Assembly: GCA_016790425.1 (NCBI GenBank)
Contig: JAEUPF010000100.1
Location: forward strand, 1 to 59,030
Reading direction: 5' to 3'
Origin: Rubrivivax sp.
Lineage (GTDB): Bacteria; Pseudomonadota; Gammaproteobacteria; Burkholderiales; Burkholderiaceae_C
DNA length: 59,030 nt
The translations under genes were made by a program, and so were the position numbers. The stretch's first letter is position 1. Every line of letters begins with the position of its first letter. Shown piece by piece: positions 17,731 to 26,357 of the stretch. Below the pieces are notes generated by a model. That model was given only the letters and a program-made list of their open reading frames with translations, searched no databases and was not told the DNA's origin.

Positions 17731-18746
17731 CGCCAGGCCCCCGCGCCGAGCGTCTGCACGTCGGTGTAGGCCTCGGCCGCGGCGGGCGCGGGCGAGCTCT
17801 CGGCGAAGCGCAACGCCGCTTCGGTCTCGGCGCGCGCGTCGGCGAGCACGGCATCGAGCGCTGCGGCCGGTGTGCCGCGCGCCAGCAGCCGCTCGCGCGC
17901 CAGCCCGAGCGGATCGGCGGCGCGCGCCGCTTCGATGTCGCCGGGCTCGCGATAGCCCTGCCGGTCCACCGACACGTGGCCCTTGACGCGCCAGGTCAGC
18001 GCATGGATGAAGCGCGGCCCGCCGCCGGCGCGCGCTTCGCGGACGAAGCGCGCCGCCAGGGCCGACACCGCCTCGACGTCGTTGCCTTCGACGACTTCGG
18101 CCTCGACGCCGATCGAGCGCGCGCGCGCCGCGGCCCCTTCGCCGGCCGTCATCGGGCCGGTCACGGTGGTCGCCGAATAGCGGTTGTCCTCGCAGGCGAA
18201 GAGCACCGGCAGCGTGTACACCGCGGCCCAGTTCAGCGCTTCGAGAAACGGGCCGCGGTTGATGGCGCCGTCGCCGAAGAAGCACGCCACCACCTGCGGC
18301 AGCCGCCGGATCTTCAGCGCCTGCGCCGCGCCGCAGGCGATCGGCAGGCCGGCGCCGACGACGCCGTTGGCGCCGAGCATGCCCACCGAGAAGTCGGCGA
18401 TGTGCATCGAGCCGCCCTTGCCGCCGTTGTGGCCGCCGCTGCGGCCGAACAGCTCGGCCATCATGCGGTTCACGTCGGCGCCCTTGGCCAGCGTGTGCCC
18501 GTGGCCACGGTGGGTGCTTGTCAGCAGGTCGGCACGCTCGAGGTGCGCGCAGACCCCGGCGGCCACCGCCTCCTGCCCGATCGACAGGTGCAGCGGCCCG
18601 CGCACCTTGGCCGGCGGCGCGCCGGCCGCGGCAGCCGCCACGCCGAGCACCTGCACACCGCCCTGGCTGGCCACCTCGGCGGCTTCCTCGAAGGCGCGGA
18701 TGCGCGCCATCGTGCGGTACAGCGCCAGGAGATCGTCGCTCTTCAT
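17727..18746 (-). CDS. Thiamine-diphosphate dehydrogenase E1 component, alpha subunit
   Basis: The 339-residue alpha chain of a pyruvate/acetoin/branched-chain dehydrogenase-type E1 holds the ThDP-binding motif, GDGAINRGPFLEALNWA through CEDNRYS. It also has STHRGHGHTLAKG and GGKGGSMH, and an E1-alpha active-site loop near RVKGHVSVDRQGYR. An Ala-rich insert (about residues 32-45) precedes GPLHLSIGQEAVAAG. The start MKSDDLLALYRTMARIRAFEE fits the family; longer open reading upstream is not supported. It lies 16 bases after the SDR gene and overlaps the beta gene by four bases (ATGA). The acceptor, whether lipoyl E2 or an artificial-dye type, is not evident, because E2/E3 genes are absent. Confidence 0.9.
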   Translation of the reverse strand: MKSDDLLALYRTMARIRAFEEAAEVASQGGVQVLGVAAAAAGAPPAKVRGPLHLSIGQEAVAAGVCAHLERADLLTSTHRGHGHTLAKGADVNRMMAELFGRSGGHNGGKGGSMHIADFSVGMLGANGVVGAGLPIACGAAQALKIRRLPQVVACFFGDGAINRGPFLEALNWAAVYTLPVLFACEDNRYSATTVTGPMTAGEGAAARARSIGVEAEVVEGNDVEAVSALAARFVREARAGGGPRFIHALTWRVKGHVSVDRQGYREPGDIEAARAADPLGLARERLLARGTPAAALDAVLADARAETEAALRFAESSPAPAAAEAYTDVQTLGAGAWR

Positions 18747-18762
18747 CACCGGCCCTCGTGCT

Positions 18763-19626
18763 TCAGATGGCCAGGCAGGTAAGCCCGCCGTCCACCGGCA
18801 GGCTGACCCCGGTGATGTAGGCCGCCGCGTCGCTGGCCAGGAACAGCGCCGCGTTGGCGATGTCCCATGCCGAACCCTGGCGGCCCATCGGCGTCTTGGC
18901 CGCGCGCGCCGCACGCATCGCTTCGGCGCTGTCGTACTGGCCGACGATCTGCTTGTAGATCAGCGGCGTGTCCATCATGCCGGGCATGATGGCGTTGGCC
19001 CGGATGCCCTGTTTCGCGTACTGCAGCGCGATGCTCATGGTCAGTTGGTTGAGGCCGGCCTTGCTGGCCTGGTAAGAGGGGTAGGGATAGCTGTAGCGGA
19101 TGGCCGCCACCGACGAGACATTGACGATGGCGCCCTTGCCGCGCGCCAGCATGTGCGGCAGCGTGTGCTTGGCGGTGAGGAAGGCGCTCGTGAGGTTGAT
19201 GTCGAGCACGCGCTTGAAGCTCTCCTCGCTCTCCTCGAGGATGCCGCCCATCACCGTGATGCCCACGTTGTTGTGCAGCACGTCGATGCGCCCGAGCCGC
19301 GCCGCCACGTCGTCCACCAGGGCCTTGATCTGCGCCGAATGGGTGACGTCGCACACCGCCGCTTCGGCGCGGTGGCCCTCGGCGGTGATGAGGCCGCGCG
19401 TCTCCTCGGCGGCGGCGCCGTCGATGTCGATGCATACCACGCGCGCGCCGGCGCGCGCGAAGGTCACGGCGGTGGCCTTGCCGTTGCCCCAGCCGGGGCC
19501 GGAGGAGCCGGCGCCGAAGACGAGTGCCACGCGGTCCTTCAGCACCGGCGCGATCGGCAGGTCCGGCGGCGCAGCAGCGGCGGCGGCGGTTGCGGGGGAA
19601 GTCGCTGCAGAGCTCATCGAAGTCAT
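18763..19626 (-). CDS. Short-chain dehydrogenase/reductase (SDR)
   Basis: The 287-residue classical SDR has a longer-than-usual N-terminus (about 30 Ala/Thr-rich residues). Its cofactor loop is unusual, FGAGSSGPGWGNGKA instead of plain TGxxxGxG. The NNVG motif, the serine in NVSSVAA, the YQASK catalytic pair and the C-terminal PVDGGLTCL are present. The substrate is probably a hydroxyl group of a sugar-acid or polyol intermediate, but this is not determined. The ATG at 19626 overlaps the DctM stop codon (ATGA); a second Met at 19617 is possible. It sits between the TRAP transporter and the E1 genes in one tight transcription unit. Confidence 0.88.
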   Translation of the reverse strand: MTSMSSAATSPATAAAAAAPPDLPIAPVLKDRVALVFGAGSSGPGWGNGKATAVTFARAGARVVCIDIDGAAAEETRGLITAEGHRAEAAVCDVTHSAQIKALVDDVAARLGRIDVLHNNVGITVMGGILEESEESFKRVLDINLTSAFLTAKHTLPHMLARGKGAIVNVSSVAAIRYSYPYPSYQASKAGLNQLTMSIALQYAKQGIRANAIMPGMMDTPLIYKQIVGQYDSAEAMRAARAAKTPMGRQGSAWDIANAALFLASDAAAYITGVSLPVDGGLTCLAI

Positions 19627-20909
19627 CTCACACCAAGCCAGGCCGGCACGGCGAGGCTGACGGCCGGCACGAACGTGACCAGCGCCAGCACCACCATCGC
19701 GGCGACGAAGAAGGGCCACACCTCGCGCGTCACCTCGCGCTGCGGCGCGCCGGCAATCACCGAGACGATGGACAGGCTGATCGCCACCGGCGGCGTGATC
19801 AGCCCGAGCACGAGGTTGAGCGCCACGATCATCGAGAAGTGGTAGGGGTCGACGCCGAACCTGGCGGCGATCGGGTACAGCACCGGCGCCAGGATCACCA
19901 GCGCCGGGCCGTTTTCCATGAAGGTCCCCACCGCCAGCAGCAGCAGGTTGGCCGCGAGCAGGAAGATCCACGGCTGGCCGATGGCCGACAGCATCCACGA
20001 AGCCACCGCCTGCGGCACGTTCTGGTACGCGAGCAGCCAGGCCACGACCTGCGCGCCGCCGAGCACGATCATGATGATCGCCGTGGCGCGCCCGGTGCGC
20101 ACGAGCGCCTGGCCGATGTGCGCCAGCGTCAGCTCGCGGTAGGCGAAGCGGCCGACGACGAGCGCGTACAGCACCGCCATCGCCGAGCACTCGGTGACGT
20201 TGAACAGGCCGCTGCGGATGCCCACGAGGATGAACACCGGCATCATCAGCGCCCAGAAGGCCTTGCGGAAGGTGCGCCCGATCTCGCTCCAGCCGGCGCC
20301 CGAGTGCACCGGGTAGCCGCGCCGCCGCGAAACGCCGTAGGCCACCGCGGCCATCGCCACGCTGTAGAGGACGCCCGGCACGATGCCGGCCAGGAACAGC
20401 TTGGTGATCGACAGGTTCGTGAGCACGCCGATCAGGACGAAGGTGATCGACGGCGGAATGATCGGGCCGACGATGTTGGCCGCCGCCGTCAGCGCGGCGG
20501 CGAAGCCGCGCGAGTAGCCCGCCCTGGCCATGGCCGGGATCAGCACGCGCCCGAGCGCGCTGGTGTCGGCCACCGCCGAGCCGGAGATGCCCGACATGAA
20601 CGTCGCCGAGGCCACGTTGGACAGCGCCAGCCCGCCGCGGAAGCGCCCGACCAGCGCGTTGGCGAAGTCGAGCAGCCGCCCGGTCATGCCGCCGCTGTTC
20701 ATCAGGTCGCCGGCGAGCAGGAAGAAGGGAATCGCCAGCAGCAGCAGGCTGTCGACGCCACCCACCACCTGCTGCGGCATCGCCATCAGCGGGATGTCGC
20801 CGAGCCAGGCGATGGTGGCCGCCCCGGCCAGCATCAGGCTGAAGGCCACCGGCAGTGCCAGCAGCAGGCAGGCGACGAGGATCGCCGAGAGGACGAGCGC
20901 CAGCGTCAT
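19623..20909 (-). CDS. dctM: TRAP transporter large membrane subunit DctM
   Basis: The 428-residue, very hydrophobic protein is a typical DctM with about 12 transmembrane segments. It carries the family motifs IPFFLLAGDLMNSGGMTGRL, SGISGSAVADTSALG and IIPPSITFVLIG. As part of a sodium-driven tripartite ATP-independent periplasmic transporter it moves a small organic acid across the inner membrane together with DctQ and DctP, encoded immediately upstream. Spacing to DctQ is 28 bases, and its TGA overlaps the next gene. The specificity is set by DctP; the gene neighbours suggest a sugar acid or hydroxy acid. Confidence 0.95.
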   Translation of the reverse strand: MTLALVLSAILVACLLLALPVAFSLMLAGAATIAWLGDIPLMAMPQQVVGGVDSLLLLAIPFFLLAGDLMNSGGMTGRLLDFANALVGRFRGGLALSNVASATFMSGISGSAVADTSALGRVLIPAMARAGYSRGFAAALTAAANIVGPIIPPSITFVLIGVLTNLSITKLFLAGIVPGVLYSVAMAAVAYGVSRRRGYPVHSGAGWSEIGRTFRKAFWALMMPVFILVGIRSGLFNVTECSAMAVLYALVVGRFAYRELTLAHIGQALVRTGRATAIIMIVLGGAQVVAWLLAYQNVPQAVASWMLSAIGQPWIFLLAANLLLLAVGTFMENGPALVILAPVLYPIAARFGVDPYHFSMIVALNLVLGLITPPVAISLSIVSVIAGAPQREVTREVWPFFVAAMVVLALVTFVPAVSLAVPAWLGVR

Positions 20910-20937
20910 GGCGTTTGCGCAGCCGGCCGGCGCAGCG

Positions 20938-21480
20938 TCAGAAGACGCCCTCGCCTTCGTTGACGGCCTGCGTCGGAAAGGGGCTGCCGAGCAGCCGCGC
21001 CAGCAGCACCATGGCGACGATCAGCACGCCACCGGCCGGCAGCGCCGCATAAGGAACGGTCATCGGGATCTCGAGGGCGGCCGACTCCTGGGCGCCGTTC
21101 AAGCGTGCGTACAGGAACCCTTGCCAGGCGAGCAGGCCGGCCACGGCCACGAGCGCCGCGTCGCGCAGCGCCAGCGTGACGGCGCGCGCGCGCGGGCCGA
21201 GGACATCGACGAGCGAGGTCACCGCGATGTGGCTGCCGCTGCGCAGCGCCGCGGCGGCGCCGAGCATCGTCACCCACAGCATCAGGAAGCGCGACGCCTC
21301 CTCGGTCCAGCCCGGCGCGCGGCTGAAGGCGTAGCGGCCGATGACCTGCCAGGCCATCGCCACCACCATCACGCCGATGGCGGCGCCCAGCAGCACGTCG
21401 AGCGTTCGTTCGATGCGCCGCGCCAGCAGCGCGGCCCAGGCGCGGCGCCGGCCGCCGCCGGCGGCCGCCGGCGCTTGCAC
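20938..21480 (-). CDS. dctQ: TRAP transporter small membrane subunit DctQ
   Basis: The 180-residue protein with four hydrophobic segments matches DctQ: a first helix followed by VIGRYAFSRAPGWTEEASRFLMLWVTMLGAA, then RSGSHIAVTSLVDVL. It bridges the DctM channel and the periplasmic binding protein. The GTG start at 21480 lies two bases after the DctP stop codon and is chosen for this coupling and for correct placement before the first helix. It has an Arg-rich cytoplasmic start (RRRAWAALLARRIERTLD). Confidence 0.9.
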   Translation of the reverse strand: MQAPAAAGGGRRRAWAALLARRIERTLDVLLGAAIGVMVVAMAWQVIGRYAFSRAPGWTEEASRFLMLWVTMLGAAAALRSGSHIAVTSLVDVLGPRARAVTLALRDAALVAVAGLLAWQGFLYARLNGAQESAALEIPMTVPYAALPAGGVLIVAMVLLARLLGSPFPTQAVNEGEGVF

Positions 21481-21482
21481 CC

Positions 21483-22469
21483 TCACTTCACGGCCTGCAT
21501 CTTCGCCACCCAGGGCGCCAGGTCGGGGAACTCCTTGCTCATCGGCACCAGCGCGCTGGCGAAGGCGGCGCGGTCGACGGTCACGAACTGCATGCCCTTG
21601 CCCTGCAGGCGGCCCTTGATCTCGCCTTCCATGCGCACCATGCGCTCGGTGGCCGCGAGCATCGCCGCCTCGCCTTCTTCCTTGAGCAGCTTCTGCACAT
21701 CGGCCGGCAGGCTCTTGAACTTCGCGTCGGAGAAGATCCACGTCATCGCGCCGCTCACGTGGCCGGTCTCGACGACGAACTTCTGCACCTCGTTGAACTT
21801 CATCATCTCCACCACCTCGAGCGGGTTCTCCTGCCCGTCGATGACGCCTTGCTGCAGCGAGGTGAACAGTTCGGCCACGCCCATCGGCACGGTCGAGGCG
21901 CCCAGCGTGTCCCAGGTCAGGCGGTAGATCTTCAGCGGCGGCACGCGGATCTTGATGCTCTTCACCTCGGCCAGGTTGCGCACCGGCTTGCTGCTGGTGA
22001 GGTGGCGCATGCCACGGTAGCCGGCGCCGACGATGCGAAAGCCCGTCTTCTTCGCGATCTCGTCGTACAGCTCGGCGCCCACCGGGCCGTAGTAGACCTT
22101 CTTGAAGTGGTCGATGTCGCGCACCAGGTACGGATAGGCTTCGACGCCGGCCACCACGTTGTAGCGGTCGAGCGTGCCCACGCTTTGCAGCACGATGTCG
22201 TTGGTGCCGATCTTCAGGCCCTCGATCGAGGCCGGCCAGTCCCCCGTGGTGCCGCTGGGGGCGATGACGATCCTGACCTTGCCGCCGCTCTTGGCTTCCA
22301 CCGCCTTGGCATAGGCCTCGGCGGTCTCGTACCAGATGTTGCCCGGGTTGTAGATGTGCGCCATCTTCAGCGTCGTCTGGGCAGAGGCGACGCCGGCGGC
22401 GCAGGTCAGCACGGTGGCCAGCGCGGTGCTCGCGCAGGCGGCAAAGAGTCGGCGGATGGTGATGCGCAT
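21483..22469 (-). CDS. dctP: TRAP transporter substrate-binding protein DctP
   Basis: The 328-residue periplasmic protein has a signal peptide at about residues 1-31 (cleaved after ASAQ). The DctP-type mature part begins TTLKMAHIYNPGNIWYETAEAYAKA. The ligand-binding arginine lies in KSIKIRVPPLKIY, and GVIDGQENPLEVV is the family hallmark. AGGAGA precedes the ATG; an upstream in-frame start is not supported. It resembles only distantly the two DctP proteins of the plus-strand run, which suggests a different ligand. It is 52 bases downstream of the regulator gene. Confidence 0.94.
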   Translation of the reverse strand: MRITIRRLFAACASTALATVLTCAAGVASAQTTLKMAHIYNPGNIWYETAEAYAKAVEAKSGGKVRIVIAPSGTTGDWPASIEGLKIGTNDIVLQSVGTLDRYNVVAGVEAYPYLVRDIDHFKKVYYGPVGAELYDEIAKKTGFRIVGAGYRGMRHLTSSKPVRNLAEVKSIKIRVPPLKIYRLTWDTLGASTVPMGVAELFTSLQQGVIDGQENPLEVVEMMKFNEVQKFVVETGHVSGAMTWIFSDAKFKSLPADVQKLLKEEGEAAMLAATERMVRMEGEIKGRLQGKGMQFVTVDRAAFASALVPMSKEFPDLAPWVAKMQAVK

Positions 22470-22521
22470 GCGTTCTCCTGGGCTCGTCAGTTCGTCCGGG
22501 GTCTTCTGTCCAGCATAGCAG

Positions 22522-23397
22522 TCAGCGCGGCGCCTTCGCGGCCAGCGCACGGTCGCCCCGCGGCGCGGCCTTCGCCTTGTCCTTCCCGTTGGGACTCACC
22601 GCCTTCGCGGCCTTGGCCGCCTTCGCGGCCTTCGCCGCCTTCGCGGCCGTCGTCGTCCTCGCCGCCGTTGTCTTCCTGGCCGCCGTCGTCGTCCTGGCCG
22701 CGGTGGTCGCCAGTGCGGCCTCGATGTCGTCGCGCGCGCTGTCGATCAGCGCCAGGCTGGCGCGCTCGGCGGCGAGCGGCCGGCGCGCGGCCACGGCGTC
22801 GAGGATGGCGCGGTGCAGCGGCAGCGACAGCCCGGCGCGCCCGGGCTGCGTCGTGCTCACCTCGAAGCTCGTGCGCAGCAGCGCCGCCAGCGCCTTGCTC
22901 ATCTGCACCATCATGCGGTTATGCGAAGCGGCCAGCAGCCCCTGGTGGAAGCGCAGGTCGCTGCCGACGTAGTCGCCGCCGTCGTGAACGGCCGCCGTCA
23001 TGCCGGCGAACGCGGCCTCGAGTTCGGCGATGTCGCTGCCGCTGGCGCGCTCGGCGGCCAGGCGCACGGCCGCCGGCTCGACGACGCGGCGCAGTTCCTG
23101 CACGTCCTGCAGGAACTCGCGCGTCAGGCCCACCTGCGACTGCCAGGCCACCACGTCGGGGTCGAACCAGTTCCACTGCTCGGCCGGGCGCACGCGCGTG
23201 CCGACCTTGGGGCCGGTGGAGACGAGCCCCTTGGCGGCGAGCGACTTGATGGCCTCGCGCACCACGGTGCGGCTGACGCCCAGCGCCTGGCACAGCGCCG
23301 GCTCGGGCGGCAAGGCGCTGCCGGGCGCGTGCACGCCGCCGACGATGGCCGCGCCCAGGCGGTCGCGGATGTGGCCGTGGAAGGTCTGCGGCGGCAT
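22522..23397 (-). CDS. GntR-family (FadR subfamily) transcriptional regulator with Lys/Ala-rich tail
   Basis: The 291-residue regulator has a winged-helix domain at about residues 1-75 (FHGHIRDRLGAAIVGG, LPPEPALCQALGVSRTVVREAIKSLAAKGLV) and an all-helical FCD ligand-binding domain at about 85-230. Its metal-binding type residues occur in DLRFHQGLLAASHNRMM and LPLHRAIL. FCD regulators commonly sense sugar acids or hydroxy acids. The last 60 residues or so are almost only Lys, Ala, Thr and Arg, like histone H1 or AlgP tails, which is rare in this family. The start may be the ATG at 23397 or a GTG at 23409. It is the obvious candidate regulator of both divergent runs. Confidence 0.9.
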   Translation of the reverse strand: MPPQTFHGHIRDRLGAAIVGGVHAPGSALPPEPALCQALGVSRTVVREAIKSLAAKGLVSTGPKVGTRVRPAEQWNWFDPDVVAWQSQVGLTREFLQDVQELRRVVEPAAVRLAAERASGSDIAELEAAFAGMTAAVHDGGDYVGSDLRFHQGLLAASHNRMMVQMSKALAALLRTSFEVSTTQPGRAGLSLPLHRAILDAVAARRPLAAERASLALIDSARDDIEAALATTAARTTTAARKTTAARTTTAAKAAKAAKAAKAAKAVSPNGKDKAKAAPRGDRALAAKAPR

Positions 23398-23437
23398 CGG
23401 CCCCTTCACCGGCTGCGCACGCTTCGCCCGCCGCGCA

Positions 23438-23839
23438 TCACGGGCCAGCCCGCACGAACAGCGTCACCAGCGGTTCGGGGCCGGCCTGCCGGCTCCAGTG
23501 GCCGTGCACGGCCGCATCGAAGCTCGCACCGGCGGGCACCGTGTCGGCGCTGAAGAAGTGCTGGCCCGGCCCGAAGGCGCGCACGCTGCCGTCGCGCAGG
23601 CCGATCTCCATCACGCCGCCGAGGACGAACACCCACTGCGGGTGCTCGGTGCAGTGGTACTCGCTGCGGAAGCCCGGCGGGCTCATGCGCAGCTGGTAGC
23701 CGCCGCTGGCCATCAGCGCCGACAGGCGCGCCTGCGGCTTGCCCTCGCCGAGCGGCACCCCTTCGTCGCGAAAGCGCGCACGGCCGTCGCGGTCGGTGAA
23801 GAGGACGACCTTGGTGAACACGGGCGCGGTGTCGCTCAT
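23438..23839 (-). CDS. Small cupin-domain protein
   Basis: The 133-residue single-domain beta-barrel protein has a cupin-like pattern: YHCTEHPQWVFVLGGVMEIGLRDG for the first metal-binding box, and a second box with FGPGQHFFSADTVPAG. It may be a sugar-acid isomerase or a ligand sensor; cupins of this size are common in uronate and ketodeoxy-acid clusters. A good ribosome-binding site (GAAGGAGAG) precedes the ATG. It lies 15 bases after the SDR gene and about 40 before the regulator. Confidence 0.8.
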   Translation of the reverse strand: MSDTAPVFTKVVLFTDRDGRARFRDEGVPLGEGKPQARLSALMASGGYQLRMSPPGFRSEYHCTEHPQWVFVLGGVMEIGLRDGSVRAFGPGQHFFSADTVPAGASFDAAVHGHWSRQAGPEPLVTLFVRAGP

Positions 23840-23854
23840 CGCGGGCTCTCCTTC

Positions 23855-24625
23855 TCACAACGACGCGGTGATGCCGCCGTCGACGTACAGCACGTGCCCG
23901 TTGACGAACGCGGCGGCGTCGCTGGCCAGGAACACCGCCACCGGGCCCAGCTCGTGCACCTGGCCCCAGCGGCGGCCGGGCGTGCGGCCTTTCAGCCAGG
24001 TGGCGAACTTCTCGTCCGACAGCAGCGGCTCGGTCAGTTCGGTGGCGAAGTAGCCCGGCCCGATGCCGTTGACCTGGATGCCCAGCGGCCCGAGCTCGAT
24101 GGCCATCGCCTTGGTCAGCATCTTCGCCGCGCCCTTGCTGGCGGTGTAGGCGGCGGTGTTGGGGCGGCCGAGCTCGCTCATCACCGAGCAGATGTTGATG
24201 ATGCGGCCGCGCCCGCGCGCGGCCATGTGCCGCGCCACCGCCTGGCCGGTGGCGAAGTAGCCGTCGACGTTGGTGCCCTGCACGGCGCGCCAGTCCTCCT
24301 GCGTGACTTCGAGGAACGGGGCGCGGCGCGTGATGCCGGCGTTGTTGACGAGGATGTCGATGGCGCCAATGTCGCGCTCGATGCGCGCCACGGCGGCGCC
24401 GACGGCCGCGGCGTCGGCGGTGTCGAAGCGGGCGCTGTGCACGCGGTGGCCCTCGCGCCCGAGCGCCGCGGCGGCGGCTTCGAGCCGGCCGGCGTCGCGC
24501 CCGTTGAGCACCACCGCTGCGCCCGCTTCGGCCAGGCCGCGCGCGATGGCCAGGCCGATGCCGGCCGAGGAACCCGTGACGAGCGCGAGGCGTCCGTCGA
24601 GGCGAAAGGTCTGGGCGTCGATCAT
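23855..24625 (-). CDS. SDR oxidoreductase, gluconate 5-dehydrogenase-like
   Basis: The 256-residue classical SDR contains TGSSAGIG at residues 17-24, NNAG, a serine in NICSVMSELG and the catalytic YTASK. The run LGRPNTAAYTASKGAAKMLTKAMAIEL is the pattern seen in gluconate 5-dehydrogenase (IdnO/Gno) and in 2-deoxy-gluconate/KduD-type enzymes. The gene overlaps gntK by ATGA, and IdnO plus gluconokinase is a known pairing in L-idonate and ketogluconate use, which supports a role in interconverting 5-ketogluconate-like acids and gluconate. The exact substrate is inferred. Confidence 0.88.
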   Translation of the reverse strand: MIDAQTFRLDGRLALVTGSSAGIGLAIARGLAEAGAAVVLNGRDAGRLEAAAAALGREGHRVHSARFDTADAAAVGAAVARIERDIGAIDILVNNAGITRRAPFLEVTQEDWRAVQGTNVDGYFATGQAVARHMAARGRGRIINICSVMSELGRPNTAAYTASKGAAKMLTKAMAIELGPLGIQVNGIGPGYFATELTEPLLSDEKFATWLKGRTPGRRWGQVHELGPVAVFLASDAAAFVNGHVLYVDGGITASL

Positions 24626-25182
24626 CGCGAGGCTCCTGGAGAGAAAGGGAAAGGCTCGGGCGCGCCGCCGCGCAGCCACGCCTCCGCCGCGCCGGCCAGC
24701 TCCTCGGGCGGCGGCTCGATGGAAAGCGCCAGCGCGTCCTCGTCGGCCGCGGGCGGTTCCAGCGCCGCGAGTTGGCTGGGCAGCAGCGAAGCGGGCATGT
24801 AGTGGCCGCGACGCGCCGCCAGCCGGCTCGCCAGCAACTCCGCCGGGCCGTGCAGGAAGACGAAGCGCACGTCGGGCGCGCCGCCGCGCAGCACGTCGCG
24901 ATAGCGGCGCTTCAGCGCCGAGCAGGTGACGACAAGGCCGCGGCCGGCAGCTGCGGCCGCAGCCAGTTCGGCCGCGATCTTCCCGAGCCAGCCTTGGCGG
25001 TCGGCGTCGGTCAGCGGCGTGCCGGCGGCCATGCGCTGCACGTTCTCGCGCGGGTGCAACTCGTCGCCTTCGATGTAGCGCCAGCCCAGGCGCGCGGCCA
25101 GCACGCGGCCGACGCTGGACTTGCCGCAGCCGGCAACGCCCATCACCACGACGCGGGCTGCGGGCAGCGGCGGTGCGGTCAT
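24622..25182 (-). CDS. gntK: Gluconokinase (GntK type)
   Basis: The 186-residue P-loop kinase has Walker A GVAGCGKSSVG at about residues 15-25, EGDELHPRENVQRMAAGTPL (substrate and Mg site), CSALKRRYRDVLR, and FVFLHGPAELLASRLAARRGHYM, all typical of the short GntK/IdnK family. It phosphorylates D-gluconate to 6-phosphogluconate for the Entner-Doudoroff or pentose phosphate route. It overlaps the downstream SDR gene by four bases and follows the Ldh-family gene by 40 bases. It is the only sugar-acid kinase in the island. Confidence 0.93.
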   Translation of the reverse strand: MTAPPLPAARVVVMGVAGCGKSSVGRVLAARLGWRYIEGDELHPRENVQRMAAGTPLTDADRQGWLGKIAAELAAAAAAGRGLVVTCSALKRRYRDVLRGGAPDVRFVFLHGPAELLASRLAARRGHYMPASLLPSQLAALEPPAADEDALALSIEPPPEELAGAAEAWLRGGAPEPFPFSPGASR

Positions 25183-25222
25183 CGCGGCGCGCTGGGGCTC
25201 GTCGGCGGCCGCGCGAGCGCCC

Positions 25223-26302
25223 TCAGGCCAGCGCCGCGGCGCGCTGCACGGCCGCGGGCTCGACGCCGACGCTGGCCGCGGCGGCGAGGATCTGCTGCCA
25301 CGTCGTCGCGTCGACCGGCAGGCCGCGCGCGGCGCGTTCGGCGCGCGTGCGCCGCTCGGGGTCGCCGGCCAGCAACACGCGCTCGTGGCCTTCGCGCGGC
25401 GCGGTCGCCAGCAGCGCCGCGACGAAGTCCTCGGCCACCGCCTCCCAACCTTCGCCGCCGTGCAGCGCCACCGGGTCGATGACGACGGTGAGCATGCCGT
25501 TGAGCACGCGCTGGCGTACGCCGTCCTCGCGGTAGCCGGCCATCCCCGCGGCCAGCGCGCCGCCGAGGAGCTCGCACAACACCGCCAGCCCCGAGCCCTT
25601 GTGCTGCCCGAAGGCGAGCAGCGCGCCCCACGGCGGCTGCACGGTCCAGCGCGGGTCGGTGGTGGCACGGCCTTCGCCGTCGATGAGGCAGCCCACGGGC
25701 ACGCGCTCGCCCTTGTTGAACGCCACCCGGGTCTTACCTTGCGCGATGACGCTGGTGGCGAAGTCCAGGATCATCGGCGGCCGCCCTCGCAGCGGCACGC
25801 CGGCGGTGAAGGGGTTGGTGCCAAAGCCGGCCTTGGCGCCACCGAACGGCGCCACGATCGGCCGCGCGACGACATTGACGAAGTGCAGCGACACCAGGCC
25901 CGCGGCGACGGCCATCTCGGCCCAGGCGCCGATGCGGCCGAGGTGGTGCGCATTGCCGAGCGCGACGATGGCGCAGCCGAGAGCCTTGGCGCGCTCGATG
26001 GCCAAGGCCATCGCCTCGGCGCCGACGACCTGGCCGAAGCCGGCGTCGCCGTCCAGGCGCAGCAACGCGCCGGCGTCGAGCACGGTGCGCACATGGGCGT
26101 TGACCTTCAGGCCGCCTTCGCGCACCGCACCCACGTAGCGCGGCAGCATGCCGATGCCGTGCGAGTCGTGGCCGGCGAGGTTGGCTTCGACGAGGTTGTC
26201 GGCGACCGCGGCCGCCTCGGCCTCGCTGCTGCCGCAGCCGCGCACGACCATGCGCATCGCCGCGCGCAGCGGCTCGTGGGCGATCAGATGCATTTCGGCC
26301 AC
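25223..26302 (-). CDS. Ldh-family (YlbC/YiaK-type) NAD(P)-dependent 2-hydroxyacid dehydrogenase
   Basis: The 359-residue protein belongs to the malate/L-lactate dehydrogenase family that is unrelated to Rossmann-fold LDH. It has NLAGHDSHGIGMLPRY near the start, GNAHHLGRIGAWAE with the catalytic histidine, FGTNPFTAGVP and FGQHKGSGLAVLCELLGG. Known members reduce 2,3-diketo-L-gulonate, sulfolactate, ureidoglycolate or delta-1-pyrroline-2-carboxylate. In this neighbourhood a sugar-acid or hydroxy-acid substrate is more likely. The GTG at 26302 with AAGGA upstream is used; an ATG three codons later is possible. Confidence 0.88.
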   Translation of the reverse strand: MAEMHLIAHEPLRAAMRMVVRGCGSSEAEAAAVADNLVEANLAGHDSHGIGMLPRYVGAVREGGLKVNAHVRTVLDAGALLRLDGDAGFGQVVGAEAMALAIERAKALGCAIVALGNAHHLGRIGAWAEMAVAAGLVSLHFVNVVARPIVAPFGGAKAGFGTNPFTAGVPLRGRPPMILDFATSVIAQGKTRVAFNKGERVPVGCLIDGEGRATTDPRWTVQPPWGALLAFGQHKGSGLAVLCELLGGALAAGMAGYREDGVRQRVLNGMLTVVIDPVALHGGEGWEAVAEDFVAALLATAPREGHERVLLAGDPERRTRAERAARGLPVDATTWQQILAAAASVGVEPAAVQRAAALA

Positions 26303-26357
26303 AGGCTTCGGTCCTTTCGCGTCGGTCTCGGGCGGGCCGACCTTCGGCCCTGCACCT

